64,000 nt of DNA from Citrobacter braakii (GTDB taxonomy: Bacteria > Pseudomonadota > Gammaproteobacteria > Enterobacterales > Enterobacteriaceae): positions 248,001 through 312,000 of the forward strand of contig NZ_NAEW01000005.1 of NCBI RefSeq assembly GCF_002075345.1. The letters are read 5' to 3'. Shown one piece after another: positions 1 to 10,276 of this stretch (positions are counted from its first letter, which is position 1; each line of letters opens with the position of its first letter). Both the position numbers and the translations under genes were made by a program. The notes beneath the pieces are model-generated. The model did not search any database. It saw only the letters and a program-made list of their open reading frames with translations, and was not told the origin of the DNA.

Positions 1-201
1 ATGATCTCCGCCATCATTCAGTTGGCGCATAGCCTCAATTTGCAGATGATCGCTGAGGGCGTCGAAACCGAAGCGCAACGCGAATGGTTATCACAAGCGG
101 GGGTAGAAGTGGCACAAGGGTTCCTGTTTGCCCGGCCGGTTCCGGCGAATATCTTCGAAGAACGTTATCTGACGCCGAAAAACGCTGATTACAAAAGTTA
201 A
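1..201 (+). CDS. pdeK: C-terminal end of EAL-domain c-di-GMP phosphodiesterase PdeK (partial)
   Basis: Only the last 66 residues lie in the window; the gene begins upstream. The fragment carries AEGVET near residues 19-24 and [10 protein letters not shown] near residues 39-48, both typical of the C-terminal end of EAL phosphodiesterase domains that hydrolyse cyclic di-GMP. The identity as PdeK (YhjK) rests mainly on position: in E. coli yhjK lies directly upstream of dctA. The stop codon is TAA at 199-201. The N-terminal part cannot be judged here. Confidence 0.8.
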   Translation: MISAIIQLAHSLNLQMIAEGVETEAQREWLSQAGVEVAQGFLFARPVPANIFEERYLTPKNADYKS

Positions 202-292
202 AAAAGGTCTCGCTTGTGCGAGCCAGCTCAAAATTTTTAACATTTCTGTATCAATTATGATCCAGGCGCATTTCTGTCATGTTGTGTGGGTG

Positions 293-1645
<1,353 letters not shown>

Positions 1646-1658
1646 TCTCTCCACTTAT

Positions 1659-1842
1659 GCCCGTAGTCCCTTCCAGGACTGCGGGCGTTTGCGCATAATT
1701 AACCCCTGTGCCTGAAACCGCCGATTCGGCGGCGTCGGGATTTTTTCACTTCCTCCGTGACATTTTTATGTTCTTGCGGTCTAACACGAAGTGTTTTTAA
1801 CGTCATATTCAGAGAGCCCTCTCGCGGGCTGTCTTTTTATTT
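1659..1842 (+). terminator. Tandem hairpins between dctA and yhjJ
   Basis: Three stem-loops follow dctA. The first pairs 1659-1669 with 1676-1686 (11 bp with one G-T pair). The second is CCGCCGATTCGGCGG at 1718-1732, followed after a few bases by six T. The third pairs AGCCC at 1815-1819 with GGGCT at 1826-1830 and is followed by CTTTTTATTT. The first probably ends dctA. The third looks like a separate intrinsic terminator just before yhjJ, so a short transcript from 1740-1830 is possible but unproven. Confidence 0.6.
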
Positions 1843-1867
1843 CCAGGATAGTTGATCAGGGGTTCAC

Positions 1868-3361
1868 ATGCAGGGCACAAAAATTCGACTTTTAGCGGGC
1901 GGCTTGCTGATGATGGCCACTGCCGGCTATGTGCAGGCAGATGCGCTCCAGCCTGACCCGGCGTGGCAACAGGGCACGCTGGCAAATGGTTTACAGTGGC
2001 AAGTCTTAGCCACTCCCCAGCGCCCCAGCGACCGTATTGAGGTTCGCCTGCTGGTCAATACCGGTTCACTCACCGAAAGTACACAACAGAGTGGTTTCAG
2101 CCATGCGATCCCGCGTATCGCGCTGACGCAAAGCGGTGGCCTCGATGCTACGCAAGCCCGTTCTCTGTGGCAGCAGGGGTTCGATCCCAGTCGTCCCATG
2201 CCGCCCGTTATCGTTTCCTATGATTCCACGCTGTATAACCTCAGTCTGCCTAACAGCCGCAACGATCTGCTGAAAGAGTCACTTTCTTATCTGGCGAATA
2301 TTTCCGGTAATCTGAGCATCACCCCTGAATCGGTCAATCATGCGCTGAGTAGCGAAGATATGGTTGCAACCTGGCCGTCAGATACCAAAGAGGGATGGTG
2401 GCGCTATCGTCTGAAGGGATCGACGCTGCTGGGTCACGATCCTGCCGATCCGCTGAAAACGCCTGTTGATGCGACGAAAATCCAGTCCTTCTACCAGAAA
2501 TGGTATACCCCGGATGCGATGACGCTGATTATCGTCGGTAACGTAGATGCGCGCAGCGTGGCTGATCAAATCAATAAAACCTTCGGCGAATTAAAAGGTA
2601 AACGCGAAACGCCTGCGCCCGTACCCACGCTCTCTCCGCTGCGTGCAGAGGCCGTAAGCATAATGACCGATGCGGTACGTCAGGATCGCCTGTCTATTAT
2701 GTGGGATACGCCGTGGCAGCCGATCCGTGAATCTGCCGCGCTGTTACGTTACTGGCGCGCTGATTTAGCCCGTGAAGCGTTGTTCTGGCACATTCAGCAG
2801 GAGCTCACCAAAAACAATGCCAAAGACATTGGCCTTGGCTTTGACTGTCGGGTGCTGTTCCTGCGCGCGCAATGTGCCATTAACGTTGAATCACCGAACG
2901 GTAAGCTGAACGCGAACCTCAGCACGGTTGCGCGTGAGCTGGCCAAAGTGCGCGATAAGGGGCTGCCGGAAGAAGAGTTTAATGCGCTGGTGGCGCAAAA
3001 GAATCTGGAACTGCAGAAGCTGTTTGCCACCTATGGTCGCACCGATACCGATATTTTGATCAGCCAGCGTTTGCGCTCGCTGCAAAACCAGGTCGTGGAT
3101 ATTGCGCCTGAACAGTATCAGCGTTTACGTCAGAGCTTCCTGAACAACCTGAGTGTTGAGATGCTGAATCAGGACCTGCGTCAGCAACTGTCACAAGATA
3201 TGGCGTTAATTCTGTTGCAGCCGAAGGGTGAACCTGAATTCAATATGAAGGATCTGCAGGCGACGTGGGATAGCATTATGGCGCCGGTTACCGCCGCGGC
3301 AACGTCGGTAGAAACGGATGAATCACATTCTGAAGTGACGGACATCCCGCCGGTGCAATAA
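1868..3361 (+). CDS. yhjJ: Periplasmic M16-peptidase-like protein YhjJ, apparently non-catalytic
   Basis: The 497-residue protein starts with a signal peptide (positive RLLAGG region, hydrophobic core, likely cleavage after VQA near residue 24), so it should be periplasmic. It resembles insulinase/pitrilysin (M16) peptidases. Where active members have HxxEH, this protein has GFSHAIPRIAL (about residues 77-87), lacking the catalytic Glu and the second His. Length matches E. coli YhjJ. A biological role is not established. Its stop is followed by a REP-like inverted repeat shared with convergent kdgK. Confidence 0.9.
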   Translation: MQGTKIRLLAGGLLMMATAGYVQADALQPDPAWQQGTLANGLQWQVLATPQRPSDRIEVRLLVNTGSLTESTQQSGFSHAIPRIALTQSGGLDATQARSLWQQGFDPSRPMPPVIVSYDSTLYNLSLPNSRNDLLKESLSYLANISGNLSITPESVNHALSSEDMVATWPSDTKEGWWRYRLKGSTLLGHDPADPLKTPVDATKIQSFYQKWYTPDAMTLIIVGNVDARSVADQINKTFGELKGKRETPAPVPTLSPLRAEAVSIMTDAVRQDRLSIMWDTPWQPIRESAALLRYWRADLAREALFWHIQQELTKNNAKDIGLGFDCRVLFLRAQCAINVESPNGKLNANLSTVARELAKVRDKGLPEEEFNALVAQKNLELQKLFATYGRTDTDILISQRLRSLQNQVVDIAPEQYQRLRQSFLNNLSVEMLNQDLRQQLSQDMALILLQPKGEPEFNMKDLQATWDSIMAPVTAAATSVETDESHSEVTDIPPVQ

Positions 3362-3375
3362 GGGAATCGTGATCT

Positions 3376-3413
3376 GCAGGCCGGACGCGACGTTAACGTC
3401 TAATCCGGCCTGC
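3376..3413. repeat. REP-like inverted repeat between yhjJ and kdgK
   Basis: GCAGGCCGGA at 3376-3385 is the exact reverse complement of TCCGGCCTGC at 3404-3413. Its GCCGGA/TCCGGC arms and its position between convergent genes are typical of enterobacterial REP elements. It probably stabilises or terminates both transcripts. Confidence 0.75.
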
Positions 3414-3425
3414 CAGAACGCCAGA

Positions 3426-4355
3426 TTATTGCGGCATGGCGTCGCGAGGAATAATCGCCCCACGATGCTGAATAACGGTGCTTGCCGTCAGGTGCCCACG
3501 TTTTGCGGCATCAGCGGCATCGCCACCGGTCAGACGTACCGCCAGATACCCGGCGCTGAAGGAGTCTCCCGCAGCGGTCGTATCGATAACCTTCTCTTTC
3601 GGCAGTTTTACGGCCGGAACGTCGATGAGTTCTTCGCCTGCGATGGAAACCAGGCAAGAGTCTGCACCGCGTTTCACAACCACTTCCTGTACGCCAGCCG
3701 CGTGAGTATGGGCAATCACCTCGGCAACCGGTTTTTCACCCCACAGCGCGTCTTCATCATCCAGCGTCAGGAACGCGATATCGGTGCATTCCAGCATCTG
3801 CTGATACACCTGCTGGGTCTCTTCTTTACTGCTCCACAGACGTGGGCGGTAGTTATTGTCAAAAATGACCTTTCCACCGTTGGCACGGCATTCTTGCAGC
3901 AGCGACAGCAGCTTGTCACGACTTGCCGGGCTTAAAATAGCCAGGCTGATTCCGCTCAGATACAGATAGTCAAATGTCGCCAGTTCTTCGCAAATAGCGG
4001 CGGACTGTTCGCTCTCAAGCCAGAATTTTGCGGCGGCTTCATTACGCCAGTAATAGAAGGTGCGCTCGCCGGTGCTATCGGTTTCAATGTAATAGAGGCC
4101 CGGCAGGCGGTTTTCCATGCGTTGGGTTAATGAGGTATCCACATTTTCGCTCTGCCAGGATTCCAGCATTTGTTGGCTAAAACTGTCGGTACCCAGCGCA
4201 GTCACATAGTGTACGGAAAGTGCCGCAGCATCGACCTGACGGGCGATATAAACGGATGTATTCAACGTGTCGCCACCGAATCCGCGCTGAACGTCAGCGC
4301 CTTTCTGTGACAGCTCAATCATGCATTCGCCAATCACGGCAATCTTTCTGGACAT
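3426..4355 (-). CDS. kdgK: 2-keto-3-deoxygluconate kinase KdgK
   Basis: Cytoplasmic PfkB/ribokinase-family enzyme that phosphorylates KDG with ATP to KDPG, the entry of hexuronate and related sugar-acid catabolism into the Entner-Doudoroff pathway. The 309-residue protein has the substrate-side GGDTLN motif at residues 27-32 and the PfkB signature DTTAAGDSFSAG at 258-269, with catalytic Asp264. Length equals the E. coli enzyme. A KdgR-like operator lies upstream at 4421-4439. The uxuA/uxuB homologues of this window (33689-36450) would generate its substrate, so it may serve that cluster in trans. Confidence 0.96.
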   Translation of the reverse strand: MSRKIAVIGECMIELSQKGADVQRGFGGDTLNTSVYIARQVDAAALSVHYVTALGTDSFSQQMLESWQSENVDTSLTQRMENRLPGLYYIETDSTGERTFYYWRNEAAAKFWLESEQSAAICEELATFDYLYLSGISLAILSPASRDKLLSLLQECRANGGKVIFDNNYRPRLWSSKEETQQVYQQMLECTDIAFLTLDDEDALWGEKPVAEVIAHTHAAGVQEVVVKRGADSCLVSIAGEELIDVPAVKLPKEKVIDTTAAGDSFSAGYLAVRLTGGDAADAAKRGHLTASTVIQHRGAIIPRDAMPQ

Positions 4356-4420
4356 AGTCGTAACCTGCTCTGAAAAAAATTAGCGTTAGTGTGCGCTGTG
4401 GGTGTTAAGTGGTCAACTAT

Positions 4421-4439
4421 ATTAAAACATCGTTCCATT
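4421..4439. promoter_or_regulatory. Candidate KdgR operator upstream of kdgK
   Basis: ATTAAAACATCGTTCCATT closely follows the known KdgR consensus (roughly a TGAAACA...TGTTTCA imperfect palindrome). It lies 66-84 bp upstream of the kdgK start codon. KdgR is the IclR-family repressor of kdgK, kdgT and eda in E. coli. The assignment is by motif and context. Confidence 0.7.
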
Positions 4440-4510
4440 ATTTTTTTGAGCCAGCACGTGTTCTGTGTCGTTTTTTGCCGCTTAGTTTCTATTTTGCGTA
4501 GGGCTGAACG

Positions 4511-4537
4511 TAAAGTTCTTCGCCTGAGCGCCGATAA
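4511..4537 (+). promoter_or_regulatory. Sigma28 (FliA) promoter of pdeH
   Basis: TAAAGTTC at 4511-4518 and GCCGATAA at 4530-4537 are separated by 11 bp, an almost perfect match to the flagellar class III consensus TAAAGTTT-N11-GCCGATAA. It lies about 50 bp upstream of the pdeH start, so pdeH should be co-expressed with late flagellar genes, as in E. coli. Confidence 0.9.
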
Positions 4538-4585
4538 CCTTTGACGAGTCCGGTCAGTCACACTCTTATTTACAGGACATCTCAG

Positions 4586-5353
4586 ATGATAAAGCAGGTT
4601 ACCCAGCAGCTAATTACGCTCGATGCGAGTATTGAAAACTTGCAGGAGAGACGCTATTGGCTGCAGTGCGAGCGTGCTTACACCTACCAGCCGATTTATC
4701 AGACCAACGGACGGCTGATGGCCGTTGAACTGCTGACCGTCGTGAGCCATCCTGAAAACCCCTCCCAACGTATCGCGCCGGACCGCTATTTCGCCGAAGT
4801 GGCCGTACGACATCGTGTAGATGTGGTGAAAGAGCAGCTTGTACAGCTTGAACAAAAAGGGGCGTTTTTCAAAGCCAACGATCTGCTGGCATCCGTGAAT
4901 GTCGACGGGCCAACGCTGATTGCAATGCGCCAGGATCCCGAAATCCTGAAAATCATCGAATGTCTGCCGTGGCTGCGCTTTGAACTGGTGGAGCATATCC
5001 GCTTGCCGAAGGGATCGTCGTTCGCCTCAATGTGCGAGTTTGGCCCGCTCTGGCTGGATGATTTTGGTACCGGAATGGCAAACTTCTCGGCTCTGAGTGA
5101 AGTGAGTTACGACTATATCAAAGTGGCGCGGGATCTATTTGTCATGCTGCGCCAGACGCCGGAGGGCCGCAATCTCTTTACGCTGCTGTTACAGCTGATG
5201 AACCGCTATTGCCGCGGTGTGATTGTCGAAGGCGTTGAAACGCTGGAAGAGTGGCGTGATGTGCAAAACTCACCGGCTTTCGCTGCGCAAGGCTATTTTC
5301 TCTCTCGTCCAGTGCCTCTGGATACCCTTGAAGACGTAATTCTGTCGCTTTGA
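4586..5353 (+). CDS. pdeH: Flagellar-regulon c-di-GMP phosphodiesterase PdeH
   Basis: Single-domain EAL protein of 255 residues that hydrolyses c-di-GMP and keeps its level low in motile cells. The signature is ELL (residues 48-50), as in active E. coli PdeH (YhjH). The DDFGTG loop begins with the metal-binding pair Asp158-Asp159, and EGVET is present near the C terminus. The chosen ATG at 4586 follows AGGACA and gives the E. coli N terminus; a longer frame to 4541 would begin only 3 bp after the sigma28 promoter -10 element. Transcription from the FliA promoter at 4511-4537 ties it to the flagellar cascade. Confidence 0.95.
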   Translation: MIKQVTQQLITLDASIENLQERRYWLQCERAYTYQPIYQTNGRLMAVELLTVVSHPENPSQRIAPDRYFAEVAVRHRVDVVKEQLVQLEQKGAFFKANDLLASVNVDGPTLIAMRQDPEILKIIECLPWLRFELVEHIRLPKGSSFASMCEFGPLWLDDFGTGMANFSALSEVSYDYIKVARDLFVMLRQTPEGRNLFTLLLQLMNRYCRGVIVEGVETLEEWRDVQNSPAFAAQGYFLSRPVPLDTLEDVILSL

Positions 5354-5368
5354 TAAGGATGTAGAGCG

Positions 5369-5424
5369 CCTCCTTTCCTCTGCTGGACTATCTTTAGGAC
5401 AGGCAAGGAAGAAAGTAAGGAGGT
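5369..5424 (+). promoter_or_regulatory. Perfect Shine-Dalgarno of yhjG facing a complementary anti-SD segment
   Basis: TAAGGAGGT at 5416-5424 is a full 9-nt complement to the 3' end of 16S rRNA, 5 nt before the yhjG ATG. CCTCCTT at 5369-5375 can pair with its AAGGAGG core (5417-5423). TTCCT at 5375-5379 can extend the helix with AGGAA at 5406-5410 across a bulge. The leader could thus hide its own ribosome binding site; this is an inference from pairing only. Confidence 0.4.
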
Positions 5425-5429
5425 TAAAC

Positions 5430-7490
5430 ATGACGAGAACAGGCAAAATAACCACTTCAGTAATAGGGGTTTTCTTGTTGTTGATCGTCGTACTCATCAT
5501 CGTGATTGCGACATTTGACTGGAACCGGCTCAAACCGACCATCAACCAGAAAGTCTCTACAGAACTCAACCGGCCCTTCGCCATACGGGGTGACCTGGGC
5601 GTGGTTTGGGAACGCCAAAAACAGGAAACCGGCTGGCGTAGCTGGGTTCCGTGGCCGCATGTTCATGCTGAGGATATCATCCTCGGCAACCCGCCGGACA
5701 TTCCTGACGTCACCATGGTGCATCTCCCGCGCGTTGAAGCCACGCTCGCCCCACTGGCATTGCTGACAAAAACCGTCTGGCTCCCGTGGATCAAGCTGGT
5801 CAAACCCGATGCACGGCTTATCCGCCTGTCGGAGAAAAACAATAACTGGACCTTTAACCTGGCAGGGGATGAAAACCGCGATCCCAAAGCGCCGCCATCA
5901 GCCTGGTCTTTCCGGCTGGATAACATTCTGTTCGACCAAGGGCGCATCGCCATTAACGATAAGGTGACGAAGTCAGAGATTGAGATCCTGGTCGATCCGC
6001 TGGGTAAGCCGTTGCCCTTTAGCGAAGTGACTGGCGCAAAAAGTAAAGAGAGCAACGCCCACATTGAGGACTACGTGTTTGGTCTGAAAGCGCAAGGCCG
6101 ATATAACGGGGAACCGCTAAGTGGTAGCGGGAAAATAGGCGGAATGCTGGCGCTGCGCGGTGAAGGAACTCCTTTCCCGATTCAGGCTGATTTCCGTTCG
6201 GGTAATACGCGTGTGGCGTTTATGGGTACGATAAACGATCCGATGAATATGGGCGGGGCGGATCTGCGGCTTAAATTCTCGGGAGATTCGCTAGGGGATT
6301 TGTACGATTTGACCGGCGTGCTGCTCCCGGATACGCCGCCGTTTGAAACCGACGGACATCTGATCGCGAAAATTGACCCGGAAAAATCCTCTGTTTTTGA
6401 TTACCGCGATTTTAATGGCCGAATTGGCGACAGCGATATTCACGGAACGCTAGCCTATACCACCGGCAAGCCGCGCCCAATGCTGAAAGGGGATGTTGAG
6501 TCACGCCAACTGAGGTTGGCTGATTTGGGGCCGCTGATCGGTGTGGATTCAGGCAAAGGGGCGGAGCGGGCCAAACAATCTGAACAGCGCAAAGGTGAGA
6601 AGAGCGTCCAGCCCGCGGATAAGGTCTTGCCGTATGACCGTTTTGAAACCGACAAATGGAACGTGATGGACGCTGACGTACGTTTCAAAGGACGGCGTAT
6701 TGAGCACGGCAGCAGTCTGCCGATCAGCGATCTCTCCACCCATATCATCCTGAAAAATGCCGACCTTCGCCTGCAGCCGCTGAAATTTGGCCTCGCGGGA
6801 GGCAGCATTGTCTCCAGCATCCATCTGGAAGGGGATAAAAAGCCGATGCGGGGGCAGGCGGACATCCAGGCTCGCCGCCTGAAGTTAAAAGCGCTGATGC
6901 CGGATGTGGAGCTGATGCAGAAAACGCTCGGTGAAATGAACGGTGACGCCAGGTTTAGCGGGAGCGGAAACTCGGTAGCGGCGCTGCTTGGTAACAGCAA
7001 TGGCAACCTGAAGCTGCTGATGAACGACGGTTTGATCAGCCGGAATCTGATGGAAATTGTTGGCTTGAATCTGGGCAACTATCTTGTTGGACAGATATTT
7101 GGTGATGACGAGGTGCGGGTGAACTGCGCGGCGGCGAATCTGGATATTGTTAACGGCGTAGCCCGCCCGCAGATTTTTGCCTTCGACACGGAAAACGCGG
7201 TCATTAATGTCACTGGTACGGCGAGTTTTGCGTCGGAGCAACTGGATTTAACCATCGATCCGGAGAGCAAAGGCATTCGTATTATTACCCTACGTTCGCC
7301 GCTGTATGTTCGCGGCACCTTTAAGAATCCGCAGGCCGGTGTGAAGGCCGGGCCGCTGATTGCGCGCGGTGCGGTTGCTGCCGCGCTGGCAACGTTAGTG
7401 ACGCCCGCGGCGGCCTTGCTGGCGCTGATTTCACCTTCTGAAGGAGACGCTAATCAATGCCGGACCATTTTGTCGCAAATGAAGAAGTGA
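5430..7490 (+). CDS. yhjG: AsmA-family envelope protein YhjG
   Basis: A 686-residue protein of the AsmA/AsmA-like family. It has one N-terminal membrane anchor (about residues 8-27, rich in Ile/Val/Leu) followed by a long beta-rich periplasmic region and the conserved AsmA C-terminal block including RNLMEIVGLNLGNYLVGQIFG. Family members form bridges implicated in phospholipid or envelope transport between membranes; the specific role of YhjG is unclear. Length is close to the E. coli protein. It is probably monocistronic and has an unusually strong ribosome binding site. A REP-type inverted repeat follows. Confidence 0.9.
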   Translation: MTRTGKITTSVIGVFLLLIVVLIIVIATFDWNRLKPTINQKVSTELNRPFAIRGDLGVVWERQKQETGWRSWVPWPHVHAEDIILGNPPDIPDVTMVHLPRVEATLAPLALLTKTVWLPWIKLVKPDARLIRLSEKNNNWTFNLAGDENRDPKAPPSAWSFRLDNILFDQGRIAINDKVTKSEIEILVDPLGKPLPFSEVTGAKSKESNAHIEDYVFGLKAQGRYNGEPLSGSGKIGGMLALRGEGTPFPIQADFRSGNTRVAFMGTINDPMNMGGADLRLKFSGDSLGDLYDLTGVLLPDTPPFETDGHLIAKIDPEKSSVFDYRDFNGRIGDSDIHGTLAYTTGKPRPMLKGDVESRQLRLADLGPLIGVDSGKGAERAKQSEQRKGEKSVQPADKVLPYDRFETDKWNVMDADVRFKGRRIEHGSSLPISDLSTHIILKNADLRLQPLKFGLAGGSIVSSIHLEGDKKPMRGQADIQARRLKLKALMPDVELMQKTLGEMNGDARFSGSGNSVAALLGNSNGNLKLLMNDGLISRNLMEIVGLNLGNYLVGQIFGDDEVRVNCAAANLDIVNGVARPQIFAFDTENAVINVTGTASFASEQLDLTIDPESKGIRIITLRSPLYVRGTFKNPQAGVKAGPLIARGAVAAALATLVTPAAALLALISPSEGDANQCRTILSQMKK

Positions 7491-7526
7491 TTTTTGCCGT
7501 TGTCGGATGGCGCTAACGCTTCGCTT

Positions 7527-7562
7527 CTGCGGCCTACATTTCATGCTCAACGTAGGCCGCAG
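7527..7562. repeat. REP-type inverted repeat between yhjG and yhjE
   Basis: CTGCGGCCTAC at 7527-7537 is the exact reverse complement of GTAGGCCGCAG at 7552-7562. It lies between convergent genes and is a likely bidirectional terminator or REP element. Confidence 0.75.
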
Positions 7563-7583
7563 ACGGTGGTTACAGCCAAAAAA

Positions 7584-8906
7584 TCACAATGACTGATGGC
7601 GGGTTTCGTGGGTTAACAGCAGCGCAATCAGCGTTAACGCCGCCATTGATGCCAGATACGTACCGACCGCCGCCAGGCCGTAATTCGCCTGCAGCCATGC
7701 GGCAATGTAAGGGGCAACGGAAGCACCAAGAATCGACGAAACGTTGTACGAGAACGACGCCCCCGTGTAGCGCACTTCGGTCGGGAACAGCTCCGGCAGT
7801 AGCGCGCCCATCGGACCAAATGTCAAACCCATCAGGCTCAAACCAAGCAACAGGAAGGCGAACACCAGCACCGGATTGCCAGAGCCGAGCAGCGGTTTAA
7901 AGGCAAACAGCGCAAACAGAATAATAAGCGTGGTGATGATGAGCATGCTCTTGCGACGACCAAACGCATCGGCCAGCAGGCCCGCCACCGGCACCATGAC
8001 GCCAAAGCCAATAACCGCCATCATCAGCATCCACAACACTTCATTACGCGGCAGGCCAAGCCCTACAGGCGCCGCGGCGGTGCTGAACGTCATGGAATAG
8101 ACGGTCATGATATAGAACAGCGTATAGGTCGCCAGCATGATGAACGTGCCGAGGATCGTCACGCGGACATGTTTTGTCAGCAGGGTACCCAGCGGGATTT
8201 TCACCTGTTTTTTCGCCGCAGCCACTTTGGCAAAGACCGGGGATTCATGCAGCGAAACGCGAACGTACAGACCGATAATCACCAGCACCGCAGAGAAGAT
8301 GAACGGTACGCGCCAGCCCCAGCTCATAAACTGCTCGTCGGTCAGCAGCCAGGAGAGCAGCAGGAAAGTGCCGTTGGCGAAGAAGAAGCCGATAGGTGCG
8401 CCCAACTGCGGGAATGATCCGTACAGCGCGCGTTTACGCGGCGGTGCGTTTTCCGTCGCCAGTAACGCCGCGCCGCCCCATTCACCGCCCAGTCCTAAAC
8501 CCTGACCAAAACGCGCCAGCGCCAGCAGCAGCGGGGCGAAAATACCGATAGTTTCATAGCCCGGCAGCAGGCCAATGACAACCGTCGAGATCCCCATAGT
8601 GAGCAGTGAGGCAACCAGCGTGACTTTACGCCCTACGCGATCGCCAAAATGCCCGAACACAGCAGAACCGATAGGCCGTGCCACAAAGGCGATAGCAAAG
8701 GTGGCGAGGGACTGCAGCGTTGCCGCGGTCGGATCCCCCTGCGGGAAGAAGATATGGGGGAACACGATCACCGCGGCGGTGGCGTAGATATAGAAGTCGA
8801 AGAACTCAATGGCAGTGCCAATGAGTGAGGCGACGACGACTTTATTGCGCGAGTTGACCGGGGTGTGTTCCTGTTCGTTGTCGAGCGTTGTGGCTGTTGC
8901 TTGCAT
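7584..8906 (-). CDS. yhjE: MFS metabolite:proton symporter YhjE (MHS family)
   Basis: A 440-residue inner-membrane transporter with about 12 hydrophobic segments. The loop after the second segment reads GHFGDRVGRKV, the MFS motif A, and GLGGEWGGAALLATEN is typical of the metabolite:H+ symporter subfamily that includes ShiA and ProP. Length equals E. coli YhjE, whose substrate is not firmly established. It is transcribed alone from the 8907-9200 region. Confidence 0.92.
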   Translation of the reverse strand: MQATATTLDNEQEHTPVNSRNKVVVASLIGTAIEFFDFYIYATAAVIVFPHIFFPQGDPTAATLQSLATFAIAFVARPIGSAVFGHFGDRVGRKVTLVASLLTMGISTVVIGLLPGYETIGIFAPLLLALARFGQGLGLGGEWGGAALLATENAPPRKRALYGSFPQLGAPIGFFFANGTFLLLSWLLTDEQFMSWGWRVPFIFSAVLVIIGLYVRVSLHESPVFAKVAAAKKQVKIPLGTLLTKHVRVTILGTFIMLATYTLFYIMTVYSMTFSTAAAPVGLGLPRNEVLWMLMMAVIGFGVMVPVAGLLADAFGRRKSMLIITTLIILFALFAFKPLLGSGNPVLVFAFLLLGLSLMGLTFGPMGALLPELFPTEVRYTGASFSYNVSSILGASVAPYIAAWLQANYGLAAVGTYLASMAALTLIALLLTHETRHQSL

Positions 8907-9163
8907 AATATTTTCTTATTTTTGGTCGAACGAAAGGTCATATTACGCACAGCAAAAGAGACATTTCAATCTGTAACAAACCTTGCGATTGGTCAAAAAC
9001 AGAGCAAAAAGGGGATAATTTTTAGGCTGGAGATTTCACTTCCATGAAATGCTTCACATAATTTAAAACTTGGATGATAAAACTGGTTTTTGGTTAAACA
9101 AAAGTTACGGGCTGGATTTTAATTCTGATAATGCGCAGAATTTCGACGTAAGCATTGGGTTGG

Positions 9164-9187
9164 CCGGATAAGCGCAGCGTTATCCGG
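9164..9187. repeat. REP element downstream of yhjD
   Basis: CCGGATAA at 9164-9171 pairs exactly with TTATCCGG at 9180-9187, the classical REP sequence. It sits just downstream of the yhjD stop and far upstream of yhjE. Bases 8907-9160 are AT-rich; they should hold the yhjE promoter, but no recognised regulator site was found. Confidence 0.8.
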
Positions 9188-9200
9188 CAGTTAACAAAGA

Positions 9201-10229
9201 TTAGCGGTGGGTTTTCCCCGGCATACGCGGGTCGTCTTTGTACTCCGCTGTGGCAATCCAGGCAGCGCAAAACAGAGTCAGACGCGCGAAGAAGTAGAAG
9301 AACGCCATCAGTCCAAGTACGGAACCAAACGCCGCGCCTGACGGCGATTGCACCAGTGATGGCAGCGTGTACGTCATGATCATTTTGATGACTTCAAACC
9401 CCAGTGCCGCGATAAACGTGCCGCGAATGAGCGCTTTTTTGCGCGGTCGGTGACGCGGTAGCCGCCAGAAAATCCAGAAGAACAGCAAGTAGTTGGCGAA
9501 AATAGAGATGGTCAGGCCGATTAGCCGCCAGGCGGGCTTCAGCCATTCGATGCCGTCGAGATACAGCGCAGAGATAATCATCTGCTGGGCGGAACCGGCG
9601 ATGGAGGTAATGGACAGCGTAACAATCAGCGCAATCAGTAAGCCAATCAATGAGACAAAATCACGCAGATATTTGACCCAAATTTTTTCCTGATCCTGTG
9701 GGGTCCGCTCCCAGACATCCCGCGACTGGGCACGAATAGCTTCGCGCAGGTTTCCCATCCAGTTAATTCCGGAATAGAGCGCGATGGCAAGACCCACCAG
9801 ACCGACGGTGGTGCGTTGTTGAACGGCGGTATTGATGGTGTTTTTCAGCGTGGAGGCGAGCGTCGGATCGCTGACGTTGAGCAGGATTTTGCTGAAGATA
9901 TCCTGCAACAGCGTAGGGTGCGAAGCGAGAATAAAACCCGCGGCGGCAAACGACACCATCAGGATAGGGATCATCGACAGAAACGAGAAGTAGGTAATGG
10001 CGGCGCCAAACTGATTTCCCATACGATCGTTAAATCTCTCCGCGGCGCGAATCAGATGGGCAATCATGGGCTGGCGTTGAATTTTATCGGCGAAGGTCAG
10101 GGCGGTTTTCAGCGCCTGGTTGGTCTTACCGTTGGTTTCTGTATTGTTACGCTCCAGGGTCTCAATTTTTGGGATTGGTGCGTGCTCAAGTTCCTGAATG
10201 GGGCGTTTAATCTCTTTTTCCTGCGTCAT
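9201..10229 (-). CDS. yhjD: YihY/BrkB-family inner membrane protein YhjD
   Basis: A 342-residue protein with a short charged N terminus and about six hydrophobic segments (for example FGAAITYFSFLSMIPILMV), the YihY/BrkB fold. In E. coli, mutations in yhjD suppress the lethality of Kdo-free lipid A precursor production, so it is considered a possible alternative lipid transporter (established as a genetic observation, mechanism open). The start chosen (MTQEKEIK, 10229) matches E. coli and has an AAGGAT ribosome binding site; a 28-residue longer frame would overlap yhjC. Confidence 0.92.
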   Translation of the reverse strand: MTQEKEIKRPIQELEHAPIPKIETLERNNTETNGKTNQALKTALTFADKIQRQPMIAHLIRAAERFNDRMGNQFGAAITYFSFLSMIPILMVSFAAAGFILASHPTLLQDIFSKILLNVSDPTLASTLKNTINTAVQQRTTVGLVGLAIALYSGINWMGNLREAIRAQSRDVWERTPQDQEKIWVKYLRDFVSLIGLLIALIVTLSITSIAGSAQQMIISALYLDGIEWLKPAWRLIGLTISIFANYLLFFWIFWRLPRHRPRKKALIRGTFIAALGFEVIKMIMTYTLPSLVQSPSGAAFGSVLGLMAFFYFFARLTLFCAAWIATAEYKDDPRMPGKTHR

Positions 10230-10276
10230 CAGGGCAGTAATCCTTGTTCTGTTCATTCTCAGGACAGTATAGCTTG

